DNA of 64,000 nucleotides from Bdellovibrionales bacterium (GCA_018266355.1 JAFEAP010000002.1:81814-145813), one strand, 5' to 3'; counted from the first letter of the stretch, positions 17,205-26,614 are shown. Notes: generated from the sequence alone by a model not told the origin. Made by a program: numbers and translations.

Positions 17205-17912
17205 GTGGAAACGCGCGAACCGTCTTGGACATCCGGCGATCGTTTCGCCGACCGATCCGAAGCCGGAGCGCTCCTCGGGGAGCGTCTCCGCCACCGCGCG
17301 TTCACCGATCCGATCGTTCTCGGTCTCGCCCGCGGCGGAGTCGTCGTCGGCTACGAGATCGCTCGCCGTCTAGGCGCGCCGATGGAAGTCCTCGTCGCGC
17401 GAAAAATCGGGGCCCCGGAGCATCCCGAATACGCGATCGGCGCGGTCGTCGAAAGCGGGCTCTACCACCTCGACACGCGCGCGATCGAATCCCTCCGCGT
17501 GCCCGAAGACCTCATCGACGCCGAACTCGAAGCCGCGAGGCGCGAGATCCGTCGGCGAGTCGCCGTTTACCGCCTCGACCTTCCGCTTCCGCGCGTGAAG
17601 GGACGGGACGTGCTCCTCGTCGACGACGGCATCGCGACCGGCGAGACCGCGCGAGTAGCTTGCCGAATGCTGCGCGACCGGGGGGCGCGGAAAATCGTCC
17701 TCGTCGCTCCGGTTTGTCCCGCGGGCATCACGCGCGCCGGGACTTTTCCCGAAGCGAGCGAGCTCGTCGTCCTTCGCCACGCCGAGAACTTCCGGGCGGT
17801 CGGCGATTTCTACGCCCGCTTTCCCGCGGTGAGCGACGAAGCGGTGCTGCTGCTCGCGAGCCGCGGCCGCGCGCCGAATCCCCCGCGCGCCGACTGGCAA
17901 ATCCAAGCCTAA
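17205..17912 (+). CDS. Phosphoribosyltransferase-fold protein
   Basis: A 235-residue protein of the type I PRTase fold. The PRPP-binding signature is GRDVLLVDDGIATGETA (residues 133-149). The hood and dimer region starts FADRSEAGALLGERL, and IVLGLARGGVVVG forms the first Rossmann strand and PPi loop. Proteins of this standalone type have often been annotated simply as phosphoribosyltransferase; the base substrate is unknown. The start is GTG at 17205, with no SD. TATAAA ends only 4 bp upstream, so the mRNA may be leaderless. The MFS gene follows after 21 bp. An alternative start is unlikely, since the conserved N-terminal helix begins near residue 13. Confidence 0.85.
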   Translation: METREPSWTSGDRFADRSEAGALLGERLRHRAFTDPIVLGLARGGVVVGYEIARRLGAPMEVLVARKIGAPEHPEYAIGAVVESGLYHLDTRAIESLRVPEDLIDAELEAARREIRRRVAVYRLDLPLPRVKGRDVLLVDDGIATGETARVACRMLRDRGARKIVLVAPVCPAGITRAGTFPEASELVVLRHAENFRAVGDFYARFPAVSDEAVLLLASRGRAPNPPRADWQIQA

Positions 17913-17933
17913 GCCGCTAGGCTCGGCTTACCC

Positions 17934-19142
17934 ATGAATCGCCGCGCCAGCATCGCCTTCGTCTTCGTCACCCTCGCCATCGACGCGATCGGCGTCGGCA
18001 TCATCATCCCGGTCCTGCCCGACGTCGTCCGGCGGTTCATCACCGATCCGGCGACGGTTTCGCGGACCTACGGGGCGTTCATCGCGATCTACGCGCTTCT
18101 TCAGTTCTTGAGCTCTCCGCTCCTAGGCCGCCTTTCCGATCGGTACGGGCGCCGCCCGGTTCTTCTCCTTTCCCTCGTCGGCGGCGCGATCGACTACGTC
18201 TTCATGGCCTTCGCCCCGACGCTGCCTCTCCTTTTCCTCGGGCGGGTCATTTCCGGGATCAGCGGCGCGAGCTTCACCGTCGCGGGCGCGTACATCGCCG
18301 ACATCAGCGACGACTCGAACCGTTCGAGGAACTTCGGCGTGATCGGCGCGGGGTTCGGGATCGGGTTCGTCGTCGGTCCCGCGGTGGGAGGACTACTCGC
18401 CTCGCGAGGTCTCGCCTACCCGTTCCTCGCCGCGGCGGCGTTCAATTGCCTGAACTTCCTCTTCGGTCTTTTCGTTCTTCCCGAGTCGCTTCCGCCCGAG
18501 AAACGCCGAGCGTTCGACCGGAGGGCCTTGAACCCGTTTCGCGCGCTCGCGACCCTCGTGCGGATGCCCGCGATCGCGACCCTCGTCGCCGTGTATGCCC
18601 TCATCAGCCTCGCTGGCCAGACCCATCCGTCGATCTGGACGCTCTACACCGAGTACCGTTACGCGTGGACGCCGTCCCAAGTCGGGCTCTCGCTCGCCGT
18701 CGTCGGCGTGCTGAGCGCGCTCTCCCAGGGGGCGTTGACCGGAATCGCGGTAAAACGCCTCGGCGAGAGGCGCGCGCTCCTCATCGGCGTCCTCGGCGAG
18801 GCGATCGGGTTCGCGTGTTTCGGACTCGTCGCCGAGGGTTGGATGATTTACGTCGTACTCGTCTTCTCGTCGCTGTTCTGGGCCGGCCATCCCGCGCTCC
18901 AGTCGCTCATCACCCGCGAAATCCCCCCCGAGTCCCAGGGCGAACTCCAGGGCGCACTGATGAGCATCGCCTCGCTCACGTCGGTCGCGAACCCGCTGAT
19001 TATGACCGCGCTCTTCGCGGCGACGACCCATCGCTCGGACGCGCTCGAGCTGCCGGGCTCACCGTACTTCCTGGCGAGCGCCTTCTTTTTCGCGGCGTGG
19101 GCGATGGTCCTTCGGTGGAGCGCCCGCCATCACCGCCCGTAG
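17934..19142 (+). CDS. MFS transporter, TetA-like (TCR) family
   Basis: A 402-residue, 12-helix major facilitator exporter. The family signature loop between helices 2 and 3 is GRLSDRYGRRPVLLLS, and helix 1 opens with IDAIGVGIIIPVLP, typical of TetA/BCR-type proton antiporters. A second loop GVIGAGFGIGFVVGPAVGG matches the antiporter motif C (helix 5), which supports export. It would export drugs or small metabolites from the cytoplasm. It lies 21 bp after the phosphoribosyltransferase; an AAGCCG/CGGCTT hairpin spans the gap. The last 84 bp overlap the convergent GIY-YIG gene. It need not confer tetracycline resistance; substrate is unknown. Confidence 0.9.
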   Translation: MNRRASIAFVFVTLAIDAIGVGIIIPVLPDVVRRFITDPATVSRTYGAFIAIYALLQFLSSPLLGRLSDRYGRRPVLLLSLVGGAIDYVFMAFAPTLPLLFLGRVISGISGASFTVAGAYIADISDDSNRSRNFGVIGAGFGIGFVVGPAVGGLLASRGLAYPFLAAAAFNCLNFLFGLFVLPESLPPEKRRAFDRRALNPFRALATLVRMPAIATLVAVYALISLAGQTHPSIWTLYTEYRYAWTPSQVGLSLAVVGVLSALSQGALTGIAVKRLGERRALLIGVLGEAIGFACFGLVAEGWMIYVVLVFSSLFWAGHPALQSLITREIPPESQGELQGALMSIASLTSVANPLIMTALFAATTHRSDALELPGSPYFLASAFFFAAWAMVLRWSARHHRP

Positions 19143-19958
19143 GGCGATGAAGAGCCGGTCGCGCTCGCGCTGGGGAACCGGATAGGCGCCGAACCCCGCG
19201 CGCTCGCGCGCGAGCCGGAGCGGTACCGCCTCGTGCCGCCAGAAAAGCCGGATCGTCCGGAGAAGGGTCTGCGTTTCCGCCCGCCGCGCGACCGCGGTCG
19301 GCCGATCGAGGAGCAGCACCGCGAGTTCCTCGATCGCCCCGAAATCTTCGCCGCGGAAAAACCCGTCGATGCGGGCCGACCATTCCGCGGGGATCTGGCG
19401 AAAGCCGTAGTCGTAGGTGCTCCCGCGCGGGGCGGGCGGCTGGGCGGTCGCGCGACCGCGTTTCCCCCTCGGCATCGGGTGCCCGATGAGCCGGAGGAGT
19501 TCGGCGAGCGCGAAAAAAGCGTCGCGGGTCCGCTCGCGCGAGCGGAACGCGCCGTGAAAGACGTGCTCGGGAAACCGCTCGGGAACCGTCGTGTAGCAAA
19601 GGCGAAGCACGCCATCGGCGTTCGCGACGCCGATCATCGGATAGAGAAAATAGAAGGCGCCGGCGACGTTCCACTTCGGGCGATGCGCTTGGATCCACTC
19701 GTTCTCGAGCTTGAGCGCGGCGAACTCGTCCGCACAAACCTCGAACTCGAGTCGCGTCGCCTCGGCGACGATCTTTCGCATCTTCGCGTGCTTTTTCCGG
19801 CGGCGCGCGTTCCGGTATTGCGAGACGCGGCGGCGAAGGTTCTTCGCTTTCCCGACGTAGATGAGGGCGCCGTCCTCGGCGTAGAATCGGTAAATACCGG
19901 GAGATTCGGGCAGGCTCGCCAACTTCGTTTTACCGAAACTCCGGTCGAAAGCGTTCAT
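19059..19958 (-). CDS. GIY-YIG endonuclease-domain protein (UvrC/Cho-like N-domain)
   Basis: A 299-residue protein. Residues 20-105 carry a UvrC-type GIY-YIG nuclease domain: GIYRFYAEDGALIYVGKAKN with the GIY and YVG tyrosines, the conserved arginine (NLRRRVSQY), and the Glu in LKLENEWIQ. The remaining ~190 residues have no UvrC helix-hairpin-helix or RNase H-like domain, so this is a standalone relative of Cho rather than UvrC. Such enzymes nick DNA on one side of a lesion. The C-terminal region, very Arg-rich at its end, is unassigned. It overlaps the MFS gene end by 84 bp in convergent orientation. GGGGGAA lies just before the ATG. Confidence 0.85.
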   Translation of the reverse strand: MNAFDRSFGKTKLASLPESPGIYRFYAEDGALIYVGKAKNLRRRVSQYRNARRRKKHAKMRKIVAEATRLEFEVCADEFAALKLENEWIQAHRPKWNVAGAFYFLYPMIGVANADGVLRLCYTTVPERFPEHVFHGAFRSRERTRDAFFALAELLRLIGHPMPRGKRGRATAQPPAPRGSTYDYGFRQIPAEWSARIDGFFRGEDFGAIEELAVLLLDRPTAVARRAETQTLLRTIRLFWRHEAVPLRLARERAGFGAYPVPQRERDRLFIALRAVMAGAPPKDHRPRREKEGARQEVR

Positions 19959-20332
19959 CGGTTCCCCCTCAGTTTGCGGAAACCGGCCGGGAGAGCGCCA
20001 CGAAAATCCGGCCAGGCTCGATTTTAGGGGGGAATGAAAAAAAATTTTAGCGGGCGAAATGCCCGATTCCTTAGTTGTTCCGTGATTTCTATTTGTTCAC
20101 GAATTCTTTATTAAACAACCTGCGCCATTTAGGCTTATTATTTCCTAGCCCTACATCATCGCGGCGAGTTGAATTTCTAAACTTTTATGGTTTAAGTCGC
20201 CCCATTGACTTAATGCGTGAATATGTTAAATTGATCTTAACACTTTAAGCCCCACTCAGTAGAACGTTGGCTCGGGTCGATAAGTTCCATACGCGGCAGG
20301 ACGAAGAAGTCCGGCTACGGGAAAGGGAATGC
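19959..20332. other. AT-rich divergent intergenic region, no gene seen
   Basis: About 370 bp between the GIY-YIG gene (minus) and the Ser/Thr kinase (plus). From about 20030 to 20260 it is visibly AT-rich, in sharp contrast to the surrounding DNA. It holds an A8 run at 20037-20044 and a CGGGC-gaaat-GCCCG hairpin at 20051-20065. Read on the minus strand, the hairpin precedes a T-rich tract, as in a weak intrinsic terminator. TTGACT is at 20205. I see no ORF, tRNA or repeat. It may be a complex promoter, curved DNA, or encode a small leftward RNA. Confidence 0.6.
20205..20232 (+). promoter_or_regulatory. Candidate sigma70-type promoter for the Ser/Thr kinase
   Basis: TTGACT at 20205-20210 and TAAATT at 20227-20232, spacing 16 bp, within the AT-rich region. 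The -35 is good and the -10 fair. Transcription would begin about 90 bp before the chosen start codon. Confidence 0.35.
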
Positions 20333-22138
20333 GTGTCGTCGCCAACGAACCGAAGATTCGAAGTTTTCGGTGATTACGTTCTGCTGAAGGCTCTCGCCTC
20401 CGGCGGCATGGCGGAAGTGTTTCTCGCGCGTCCGGCGAAACCGGGCGGCAACGGCCGCATCCTCGTGATCAAACGGATCCTGCGCGAAATCGCGAACGAT
20501 CCCGTTTTCATCAAGATGTTCCGCTCCGAGATCCACACGACGCTCGGATTCAACCACCCGCACACGATCCAGCTTCACGACTTCGGCGAGATCGAAGGCC
20601 AACCCTACATCGCGATGGAATTCGTCGAGGGCAAGAGCCTCCGCGAAGTCACCGCGAAGTTCGGCGAAAAGGGCGAACCGATCCCGGTCCCGACCGTGCT
20701 CGGCCTGATGGCCCAAGCCGCGGCCGGTCTCGCGTACGCGCACGCCTTCGAAAACGTCGCGACCGGCGAGGCCGTGAAGGCCGTCCACCGCGACATCTCG
20801 CCGCATAACCTCATCGTGAGCTACAGCGGGAACCTGAAAGTCATCGACTTCGGCATCGCGAAGGCGAAGAACGGGATCGCGGAAAAAACGCGCGCCGGCC
20901 AAATCAAGGGCAAGTGCGGTTACCTCTCGCCCGAGCAGCTCGCCGAGGACGAACTCGACGGCCGCTCCGACATCTTCTCGCTCGGCATCGTGACGTGGGA
21001 ACTCCTCACCTCGCAGAAGCTTTTCCAGAAGCAAGGCGACACCGAACTCCAGATCATCAAGCGCATCGAGAAGTGCGAAGAGCACATCGTGCCGCCTTCG
21101 ACGCTGAATCCGGAAATCTCGCCCGAAGTCGACGAAGTCGTGTTGAAGGCGCTCCAGAAGAATCCGGACGACCGTTACCCGAGCGCGAGCGCGTATCAAG
21201 CGGCCCTTCGCGCGGTGATGCAGAAGAAATATCCGCACTACGCCTACGGCGACACCTCGCAGATCATGCACGCGCTCTTCGAGACGGACATGATGCTCGA
21301 GCGGATGGAACTTCGCGAGCTGAACGATACCGCCCAGCAGGTCCTTTCGGCCGAATGGGAAGCGAAGACCGCCATCGTCGAGAAGGAAAAGCCCCAAGGC
21401 CTCCTTTCTTCGCTCTTCCGCGGCTTCGGCCGAAATAAGAAGGAACTTCCGGACCTCGTCGAGCTCCGCGTCTCGAAACTCGAGACGATGCTCACCCAGA
21501 AGGCCGGGATGAAGCACATGGCGCTTTTCGCGTTCTACCTGATCTCGATCGTCGGGATCAAACTCGACGAGCGCTATAACCTCCTCGACCGCTTCTTCCT
21601 TCCGGCCCAGGCCGAGATGATCGCCGCGGCGGAAAACGTCCGCCCGGTCACGCACCACCGGACCGGCATCGATGCGATGGCTCGCCAAGCGGCCGCGGCT
21701 CACATCGCCGAACTGAACCCGTCGGCCGGGGATCCGGAAGACGCGCCGGAGGCTCCCGTCGCGAACCCGGCCGCTTACCACGAACCGGCCCCGACCTCCG
21801 TGCGCGAGACCGCTCCGGCGGCGATCGTGCGCCACGCGGCCCCGGCGCCCGCGCCGGTCGCCCGCCCGCGCGTCGTCGCCGCTCCGGCCGCGAAATCGGC
21901 GCCCTCGACCGTGCACCATGCGGCTCCGAAGGTCGCCGGGAAGGCCCTCGCCGCCCCGAAGCGCACGGCGGTGAAATCGACCGCGAAACCGGGAGCGCGG
22001 ACCGTGGCCAAATCGGTCGCGCCGGCCGCGAAACCGCGCATCACCTCGCACGCGAAGAAAACGCTGCCGAATCGTTCGCTCGCGACGAAATCGGGCGCCC
22101 CGAAAACGAAGAAGTCTGCCGATACCTCGCGCCAATAG
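20333..22138 (+). CDS. Serine/threonine protein kinase with Ala/Pro/Lys-rich tail
   Basis: A Hanks-type kinase of about 601 residues. All core elements are present: the Gly-rich loop LASGGMAEVF, the ATP-binding lysine in LVIKRI, the catalytic loop VHRDISPHNL, the metal-binding DFGIA, the activation-segment region GYLSPEQL, and DGRSDIFSLGIV. A region around EKEKPQGLLSSLFRGFGRNKK follows, then one hydrophobic stretch (MALFAFYLISIVGI). The tail of ~170 residues is rich in Ala, Pro and Lys and probably disordered. The HRDISP form of the catalytic loop is that seen in myxobacterial-type kinases. I chose GTG 20333, which has AAGGGAA upstream; the frame extends to a TTG at 20267 without an SD. Substrates are unknown. 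Confidence 0.9.
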   Translation: MSSPTNRRFEVFGDYVLLKALASGGMAEVFLARPAKPGGNGRILVIKRILREIANDPVFIKMFRSEIHTTLGFNHPHTIQLHDFGEIEGQPYIAMEFVEGKSLREVTAKFGEKGEPIPVPTVLGLMAQAAAGLAYAHAFENVATGEAVKAVHRDISPHNLIVSYSGNLKVIDFGIAKAKNGIAEKTRAGQIKGKCGYLSPEQLAEDELDGRSDIFSLGIVTWELLTSQKLFQKQGDTELQIIKRIEKCEEHIVPPSTLNPEISPEVDEVVLKALQKNPDDRYPSASAYQAALRAVMQKKYPHYAYGDTSQIMHALFETDMMLERMELRELNDTAQQVLSAEWEAKTAIVEKEKPQGLLSSLFRGFGRNKKELPDLVELRVSKLETMLTQKAGMKHMALFAFYLISIVGIKLDERYNLLDRFFLPAQAEMIAAAENVRPVTHHRTGIDAMARQAAAAHIAELNPSAGDPEDAPEAPVANPAAYHEPAPTSVRETAPAAIVRHAAPAPAPVARPRVVAAPAAKSAPSTVHHAAPKVAGKALAAPKRTAVKSTAKPGARTVAKSVAPAAKPRITSHAKKTLPNRSLATKSGAPKTKKSADTSRQ

Positions 22139-22217
22139 GCCTTTCGCGCATTTCGCTTTTGACTTGCGAACCGTTCTCCATTTCACTCATGGGTAGAAAC
22201 GGGATCGGAGGCCACGG

Positions 22218-23846
22218 ATGCGCCCTGCAGACCAGAATCAGACGCCGACCGGCGCAGACGCGAAAACCGCGTCGGCACCCATTACGATTCGCGCCGCGTC
22301 GTCACCCCTCCTCACCCCCGAACTCCTTCAATTTCTGGGCGAACTCGAAACCCGATTCGGTCCGACGCGCGAGCGACTCCTAAAGGCTCGCCGGGACCGC
22401 CAGGCCGCGATCGACAAGAACCCCCTCGCCGCCTTTCAGTCCGGCCGGGTGGACGTACCCGAAGCGCGGACCGGCGATTGGAGAGTCGCTCCTTGCCCGA
22501 AGGACCTCGAGAACCGCACGGTCGAGATCACCGGGCCCGCCGAACCGAAGATGATCATCAACGCGCTCAATTCCGGCGCGAACGTTTTCATGGCCGATTT
22601 CGAGGATTCCCTCTCGCCGACGTGGAAGAACATCCTCGACGGCCAGGCCGCGCTCCACGGCGCCGTCCGCGGCGAACTCTCCTTCAAGAGCCCCGAAGGA
22701 AAGGAGTACAAACTCGGCGCGAAGCGCGCGACGCTGAAAGTCCGTCCGCGCGGGTGGCACCTCACCGAAAAAAACGCGCTCCTCGACGGCCGGCCGATGT
22801 CCGCGTCGCTCTTCGACTTCGGTTTCTTCTTCTTCCATAACGCCGCCGAAGCGCTGAAGCGCGGCAGCGGGCCGTATTTTTACCTTCCGAAGATGGAGAG
22901 CCACTTCGAAGCGCGGCTCTGGAACGACGTTTTCACCTACGCGCAGAAGCGCCTCGGGATTCCGCACGGATCGGTCCGCGCGACGATGCTGATCGAGACG
23001 CTGCCGGCGGCGTTCGAGATGGAGGAGTTCCTCTACGAGCTCCGCGACCACGCGTCCGGCCTGAACGCCGGCCGGTGGGACTATATCTTCAGCCTCATCA
23101 AGAAGCTCCGGAACCGCCCGGAGGCGAACCTTCCCGACCGATCCCAAGTCACGATGACGGTCCCCTTCATGGCCGCCTACGCGAAGCTTCTCGTCGCCGC
23201 TTGCCACAAGCGCGGAGCGCACGCGATGGGCGGGATGTCGGCGTTCATCCCCTCGCGGAAGGACGAAGCCGTGAACAAGAAGGCGTTCGAGCAGGTGAAA
23301 GCCGACAAGAAACGCGAGGCGAGCCTCGGTTTCGACGGAACGTGGGTCGCGCACCCCGACCTGATCGAGATCGCGCGCGAGGAATTCGTCGTCGTCCTCG
23401 GCCCGAAGCCGAACCAAAAATCGAAACCGATCGAAACGACGCTCCCGCGGGAGACCGAGCTCGTCGCGACCGATCTGCCGGGCACCGCCGTGACCGAAAC
23501 CGGCGCACGGAATAACATCAACGTCGCGCTCCAATACCTTCGCTCGTGGCTCGCCGGAGTCGGAGCGGCGGCGATCCATAACCTCATGGAAGACGCGGCG
23601 ACCGCCGAGATCTCGCGCGCGCAGCTCTGGGCGTGGTTGAAAGTCGGCCGGAAGCTCGCCGACGGCCGCACGTTCACCGTCGAACTCTACGAGACATGGA
23701 AGAAAGAAGAGCTCGCGAAGCTCGCCGCGGACGTTCCCGCCGCGAGCGTGCTGCTCACGAAGGCCGAGGTCCTGCTCGACCGCCTCGTGCTGAACGTCGA
23801 CTTCGAAGATTTCCTGACCCTACCCGCTTACGAACAGATCACCTAA
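22218..23846 (+). CDS. aceB: Malate synthase A
   Basis: Condenses glyoxylate with acetyl-CoA to malate, the second step of the glyoxylate shunt. At 542 residues it has the length of the A form. Recognisable segments are NVFMADFEDSLSPTW, TLKVRPRGWHL, the FYLPKMESHFEARLW strand, the TMLIETLPAAFEM segment with its metal-ligand glutamate, GRWDYIFS, and TVPFMAAYAKLLVAACHKRG with AMGGMSAFIP. The late NLMEDAATAEISRAQLW carries the catalytic aspartate. It is followed 16 bp later by isocitrate lyase, so aceBA is one operon. A TTGACT lies at 22159 with no convincing -10. Upstream is the kinase gene, 79 bp away. High confidence. Confidence 0.96.
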   Translation: MRPADQNQTPTGADAKTASAPITIRAASSPLLTPELLQFLGELETRFGPTRERLLKARRDRQAAIDKNPLAAFQSGRVDVPEARTGDWRVAPCPKDLENRTVEITGPAEPKMIINALNSGANVFMADFEDSLSPTWKNILDGQAALHGAVRGELSFKSPEGKEYKLGAKRATLKVRPRGWHLTEKNALLDGRPMSASLFDFGFFFFHNAAEALKRGSGPYFYLPKMESHFEARLWNDVFTYAQKRLGIPHGSVRATMLIETLPAAFEMEEFLYELRDHASGLNAGRWDYIFSLIKKLRNRPEANLPDRSQVTMTVPFMAAYAKLLVAACHKRGAHAMGGMSAFIPSRKDEAVNKKAFEQVKADKKREASLGFDGTWVAHPDLIEIAREEFVVVLGPKPNQKSKPIETTLPRETELVATDLPGTAVTETGARNNINVALQYLRSWLAGVGAAAIHNLMEDAATAEISRAQLWAWLKVGRKLADGRTFTVELYETWKKEELAKLAADVPAASVLLTKAEVLLDRLVLNVDFEDFLTLPAYEQIT

Positions 23847-23862
23847 CCCGAGGTAAAAATCG

Positions 23863-25203
23863 ATGACCGCCCAAGCCCGTCCGGACATGCCGACCGCCCC
23901 GACCGCCACCGAACTGAAACGCGAGTGGGAAACGAACCCGCGCTGGAGAGGAATCACGCGTCCCTACTCCGCCGAAGACGTCGTGAAGCTCCGCGCTTCG
24001 CTCCCGGTCGAATACACCGTCGCCAAGCACGGCGCGACGAAACTCTGGGAAATGATGGGCAAGAAGGACGGCACGGTCACCGCGCTGGGATGCTTGACCG
24101 GAGCCCAGGCCGTGAACATGGTCCGCGCCGGTATGAAGGCGATCTACCTCTCGGGCTGGCAAGTCGCCGCAGACGCGAACAATTCCGCGAACACCTACCC
24201 CGACCAGAGCCTCTATCCGTCGAACTCGGTGCCGACCCTCGTGAAGCGGTTGAATAACGCCCTCACACGCGCGGACCAGATCGCGAAGACGACGAAGAAC
24301 GCGAAGGGCGTCGAAGGGGGGAGTCGGTCCCCTTCGGGAACCGATTGGTACGTGCCGATCGTCGCCGACGCCGAAGCCGGCTTCGGCGGTCCGCTCCACG
24401 CCTTCGAACTCATGAAGCTCATGATCGAAGCGGGCGCCTCCGGCGTTCACTACGAAGACCAGCTCGCTTCCGAGAAGAAGTGCGGCCACCTCGGCGGGAA
24501 AGTCCTCGTCCCGACCTCGCAGTTCATCAAGACGCTCGTCGCGGCTCGGATGGCGGCCGACGTCCTGAACGTCCCGACCTGCATCATCGCCCGCACCGAC
24601 GCCCTCGGTGCGACGCTCATGACGTCCGACATCGACTCCCGCGACCGCGCGTACTGCACGGGCGAACGGACGACGGAAGGCTTTTACCGGATCAAGAACG
24701 GGATGCCGATCACGATCGCCCGCGGCCTCGCGTACGCGCCGTACGCCGACCTCATCTGGTTCGAGACCTCGAAGCCGGACCTGAAGGAAGCGAAGGAATT
24801 CGCCGAAGCGATCCACGCGAAGTTCCCCGGTAAGCTCCTCGCCTATAACTGCTCGCCTTCCTTCAACTGGAAGAAGAACCTCGACGACGCCACGATCGCG
24901 AAGTTCAATAAAGAGCTCGGCGCGATGGGGTACAAGTTCCAGTTCATCACCCTCGCGGGATGGCACTCGATCAACTACCATTCCTTCGACCTCGCGAACG
25001 GATTCTCGGCGGAAGGCATGCCGGCTTACGTCCGCCTCCAGGAAGCGGAGTTCGCGAAGGAAAAGGCCGGCTACACGGCGACCCGGCACCAACAGGAAGT
25101 CGGCACCGGTTACTTCGACGACGTGCTGATGGCGATCACCGGCGGCGATACGTCGACCGCGGCGCTCTCGGGCTCGACCGAAGCCGAACAGTTCCACCTC
25201 TGA
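23863..25203 (+). CDS. aceA: Isocitrate lyase
   Basis: Cleaves isocitrate to glyoxylate and succinate, bypassing the CO2-releasing TCA steps to allow growth on C2 units. At 446 residues it has the length of the bacterial enzyme. The catalytic signature KKCGHLGGK has Cys207. Other family blocks are [58 protein letters not shown] and [15 protein letters not shown]. The end (EQFHL) is complete. It is the second gene of aceBA, followed by a strong hairpin at 25223-25264. Acetyl-CoA from the pyrimidine pathway and fatty acids could feed it. High confidence. Confidence 0.97.
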   Translation: MTAQARPDMPTAPTATELKREWETNPRWRGITRPYSAEDVVKLRASLPVEYTVAKHGATKLWEMMGKKDGTVTALGCLTGAQAVNMVRAGMKAIYLSGWQVAADANNSANTYPDQSLYPSNSVPTLVKRLNNALTRADQIAKTTKNAKGVEGGSRSPSGTDWYVPIVADAEAGFGGPLHAFELMKLMIEAGASGVHYEDQLASEKKCGHLGGKVLVPTSQFIKTLVAARMAADVLNVPTCIIARTDALGATLMTSDIDSRDRAYCTGERTTEGFYRIKNGMPITIARGLAYAPYADLIWFETSKPDLKEAKEFAEAIHAKFPGKLLAYNCSPSFNWKKNLDDATIAKFNKELGAMGYKFQFITLAGWHSINYHSFDLANGFSAEGMPAYVRLQEAEFAKEKAGYTATRHQQEVGTGYFDDVLMAITGGDTSTAALSGSTEAEQFHL

Positions 25204-25222
25204 ACCGAAGACATCGATCGAA

Positions 25223-25267
25223 GGCGGCGCGGTCATTTCCTCGAGGGGATCTGACCGCGCCGCCGTT
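25223..25267 (+). terminator. Hairpin after aceA
   Basis: A perfect 13-bp stem, GGCGGCGCGGTCA (25223-25235) with TGACCGCGCCGCC (25252-25264) and a 16-nt loop, starting 20 bp after the aceA stop and followed by GTTT. The T-tract is short, so it may be a terminator or an RNA-stabilising 3' end. Confidence 0.65.
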
Positions 25268-25282
25268 TCCGGACCTTAAAAT

Positions 25283-26482
25283 ATGAAGCGTGCCCTCGTC
25301 CTTCCCATCCTCGCCTGCGCGTTCGTCTCGGCCGAAGTCCGTGCGAACGACTCCGTCGCCTCCACTCCCGGCGCCGAACTCGTCCTCGAGAAAACCGACT
25401 CGATCGCGATGCGTTCCGAAGTCCTCAAGATCAGTCCGAAACGGATTCTCGTCGACTACGAGTTCTTCAACGACTCGCCGAAAGACGTCGAAACCACGGT
25501 GGCTTTCCCCTTCGCCGGTCTCCAGGGCTTCTACGAAGGGGAGCTCTCGCAGGAGAACCAATTCGACGATTTCCTTGTCGAAACCGAGGGAAAGAAAATC
25601 GCCACGAAACTGAGGTACCGGGCGCTCCAAGACGGGAAAGACGTCACTTCCGAACTCGTGAAGCTCGGGATCGCCCCGGAGAATCACGCCCTGGCAGGGG
25701 TGCCCGCGGACAAGCTCAAGATCCTCGGCGAAAAGGGGCTGACCCAACCCGCTCCCGAAGGCGGCGGCGTTTGGCCGAACTTCGAAGTCCAAGCGAGCCG
25801 TTACTGGACCCAAACTTTTCCGAGCCGCCGGAGTTTGAAGAGTCGGCACGAATACACGCCGTCGCTGGGCGGTAACTCGATCGGACACTTGAACCTCGCC
25901 ACGAAGAACATTCCCCATCCCTATCCGAGTCCCGGAAAAGAGCCCCCTTCGGGATGGGCGCCATGGATCGAGGCCCCGGGATGGTCGGTTTTCTACGAGA
26001 AGGGGTTCGAACCCTTCGGCGAAAAGTGTTGGATCGGCTCGTGCGGAAAATACTCGGCGTCCTACGTGAGCTACATTCTCTCGACCGGTAGCAACTGGAA
26101 GAACGGGATCGAGGATTTCACGCTGAAAGTCGACGGCGCGGCCCTGATTCTCGTCGACATCGACGGGCGGATGGATTTCGACCTCGGCTCCTATTCCTTC
26201 CACAAGAGAGCTTTCAAACCGAAGCAGGAGCTGAACATCGAATTCGTCGGAAGCGGAATGAAGCCCTCCGTCCCGGCGGATTTCCCGTTCGAGAAAGAGA
26301 TCGACGGTCCGGCGAACTGCCGCGCGACCCGAAACGGGAAGACCCTCGCCTCGCTCGCCGACCGCGAAAAAGTGAAACTGCTCGAACGCGACGGTCTTTG
26401 GTACCGAGTTGCCGCGAAGGCCCGGACCTGTTGGACTCACAGGAAAAACCTGCGCTTTCTTCCCGAAGCCGCCACGCGCTGA
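25283..26482 (+). CDS. Exported DUF4424-like protein with C-terminal SH3-like domain
   Basis: A 399-residue exported protein; signal peptide ends near AEVRAN. Residues ~20-330 look like the DUF4424 family: they open with NDSVASTPGAELVLEKTDSIAM, then ISPKRILVDYEFFNDSPKDVETTVAFPF, and continue as a beta-rich domain. The last ~70 residues (CRATRNGKTLASLADREKV, then DGLWYRV and CWTHRKNL) resemble a bacterial SH3 (SH3b) domain. DUF4424 function is unknown; SH3b domains often bind peptidoglycan peptides, so envelope localisation is likely. It lies after the aceBA hairpin and has its own terminator at 26523, so it appears to be a single gene. Confidence 0.7.
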   Translation: MKRALVLPILACAFVSAEVRANDSVASTPGAELVLEKTDSIAMRSEVLKISPKRILVDYEFFNDSPKDVETTVAFPFAGLQGFYEGELSQENQFDDFLVETEGKKIATKLRYRALQDGKDVTSELVKLGIAPENHALAGVPADKLKILGEKGLTQPAPEGGGVWPNFEVQASRYWTQTFPSRRSLKSRHEYTPSLGGNSIGHLNLATKNIPHPYPSPGKEPPSGWAPWIEAPGWSVFYEKGFEPFGEKCWIGSCGKYSASYVSYILSTGSNWKNGIEDFTLKVDGAALILVDIDGRMDFDLGSYSFHKRAFKPKQELNIEFVGSGMKPSVPADFPFEKEIDGPANCRATRNGKTLASLADREKVKLLERDGLWYRVAAKARTCWTHRKNLRFLPEAATR

Positions 26483-26522
26483 TCGCGGTGCGTCAGGACC
26501 TTGAGAAATCCCTCTTCTTTTC

Positions 26523-26553
26523 GACGCTTCGCGTGGTGACGCCGCGTCTTTTT
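26523..26553 (+). terminator. Intrinsic terminator after DUF4424-like gene
   Basis: GACGC (26523-26527) pairs with GCGTC (26544-26548), with a GCGT-ggtg-ACGC hairpin inside, followed at once by TTTTT (26549-26553). It lies about 40 bp after the stop at 26482. Confidence 0.6.
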
Positions 26554-26614
26554 CCCCGTACGGTGAGCCCGATTTCAAACACGGAAGTCTCGTCTCTTAT
26601 TTGGGGGTAAATCC

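Noticed and set aside
17905..17933. AAGCCG/CGGCTT hairpin before the MFS gene as tetracycline attenuator
   Set aside because: The 6-bp stem overlaps the preceding stop codon and has no T-run or leader ORF. Kept only as a note in the MFS entry.
20315..22186. Minus-strand open frame of 623 codons
   Set aside because: Antisense to the Ser/Thr kinase; composition is low-complexity Arg/Gly/Asp and no motifs are present.
25995..26025. GGTTCGAACC palindrome as tRNA T-arm
   Set aside because: It lies inside the DUF4424-like coding frame and no cloverleaf surrounds it.
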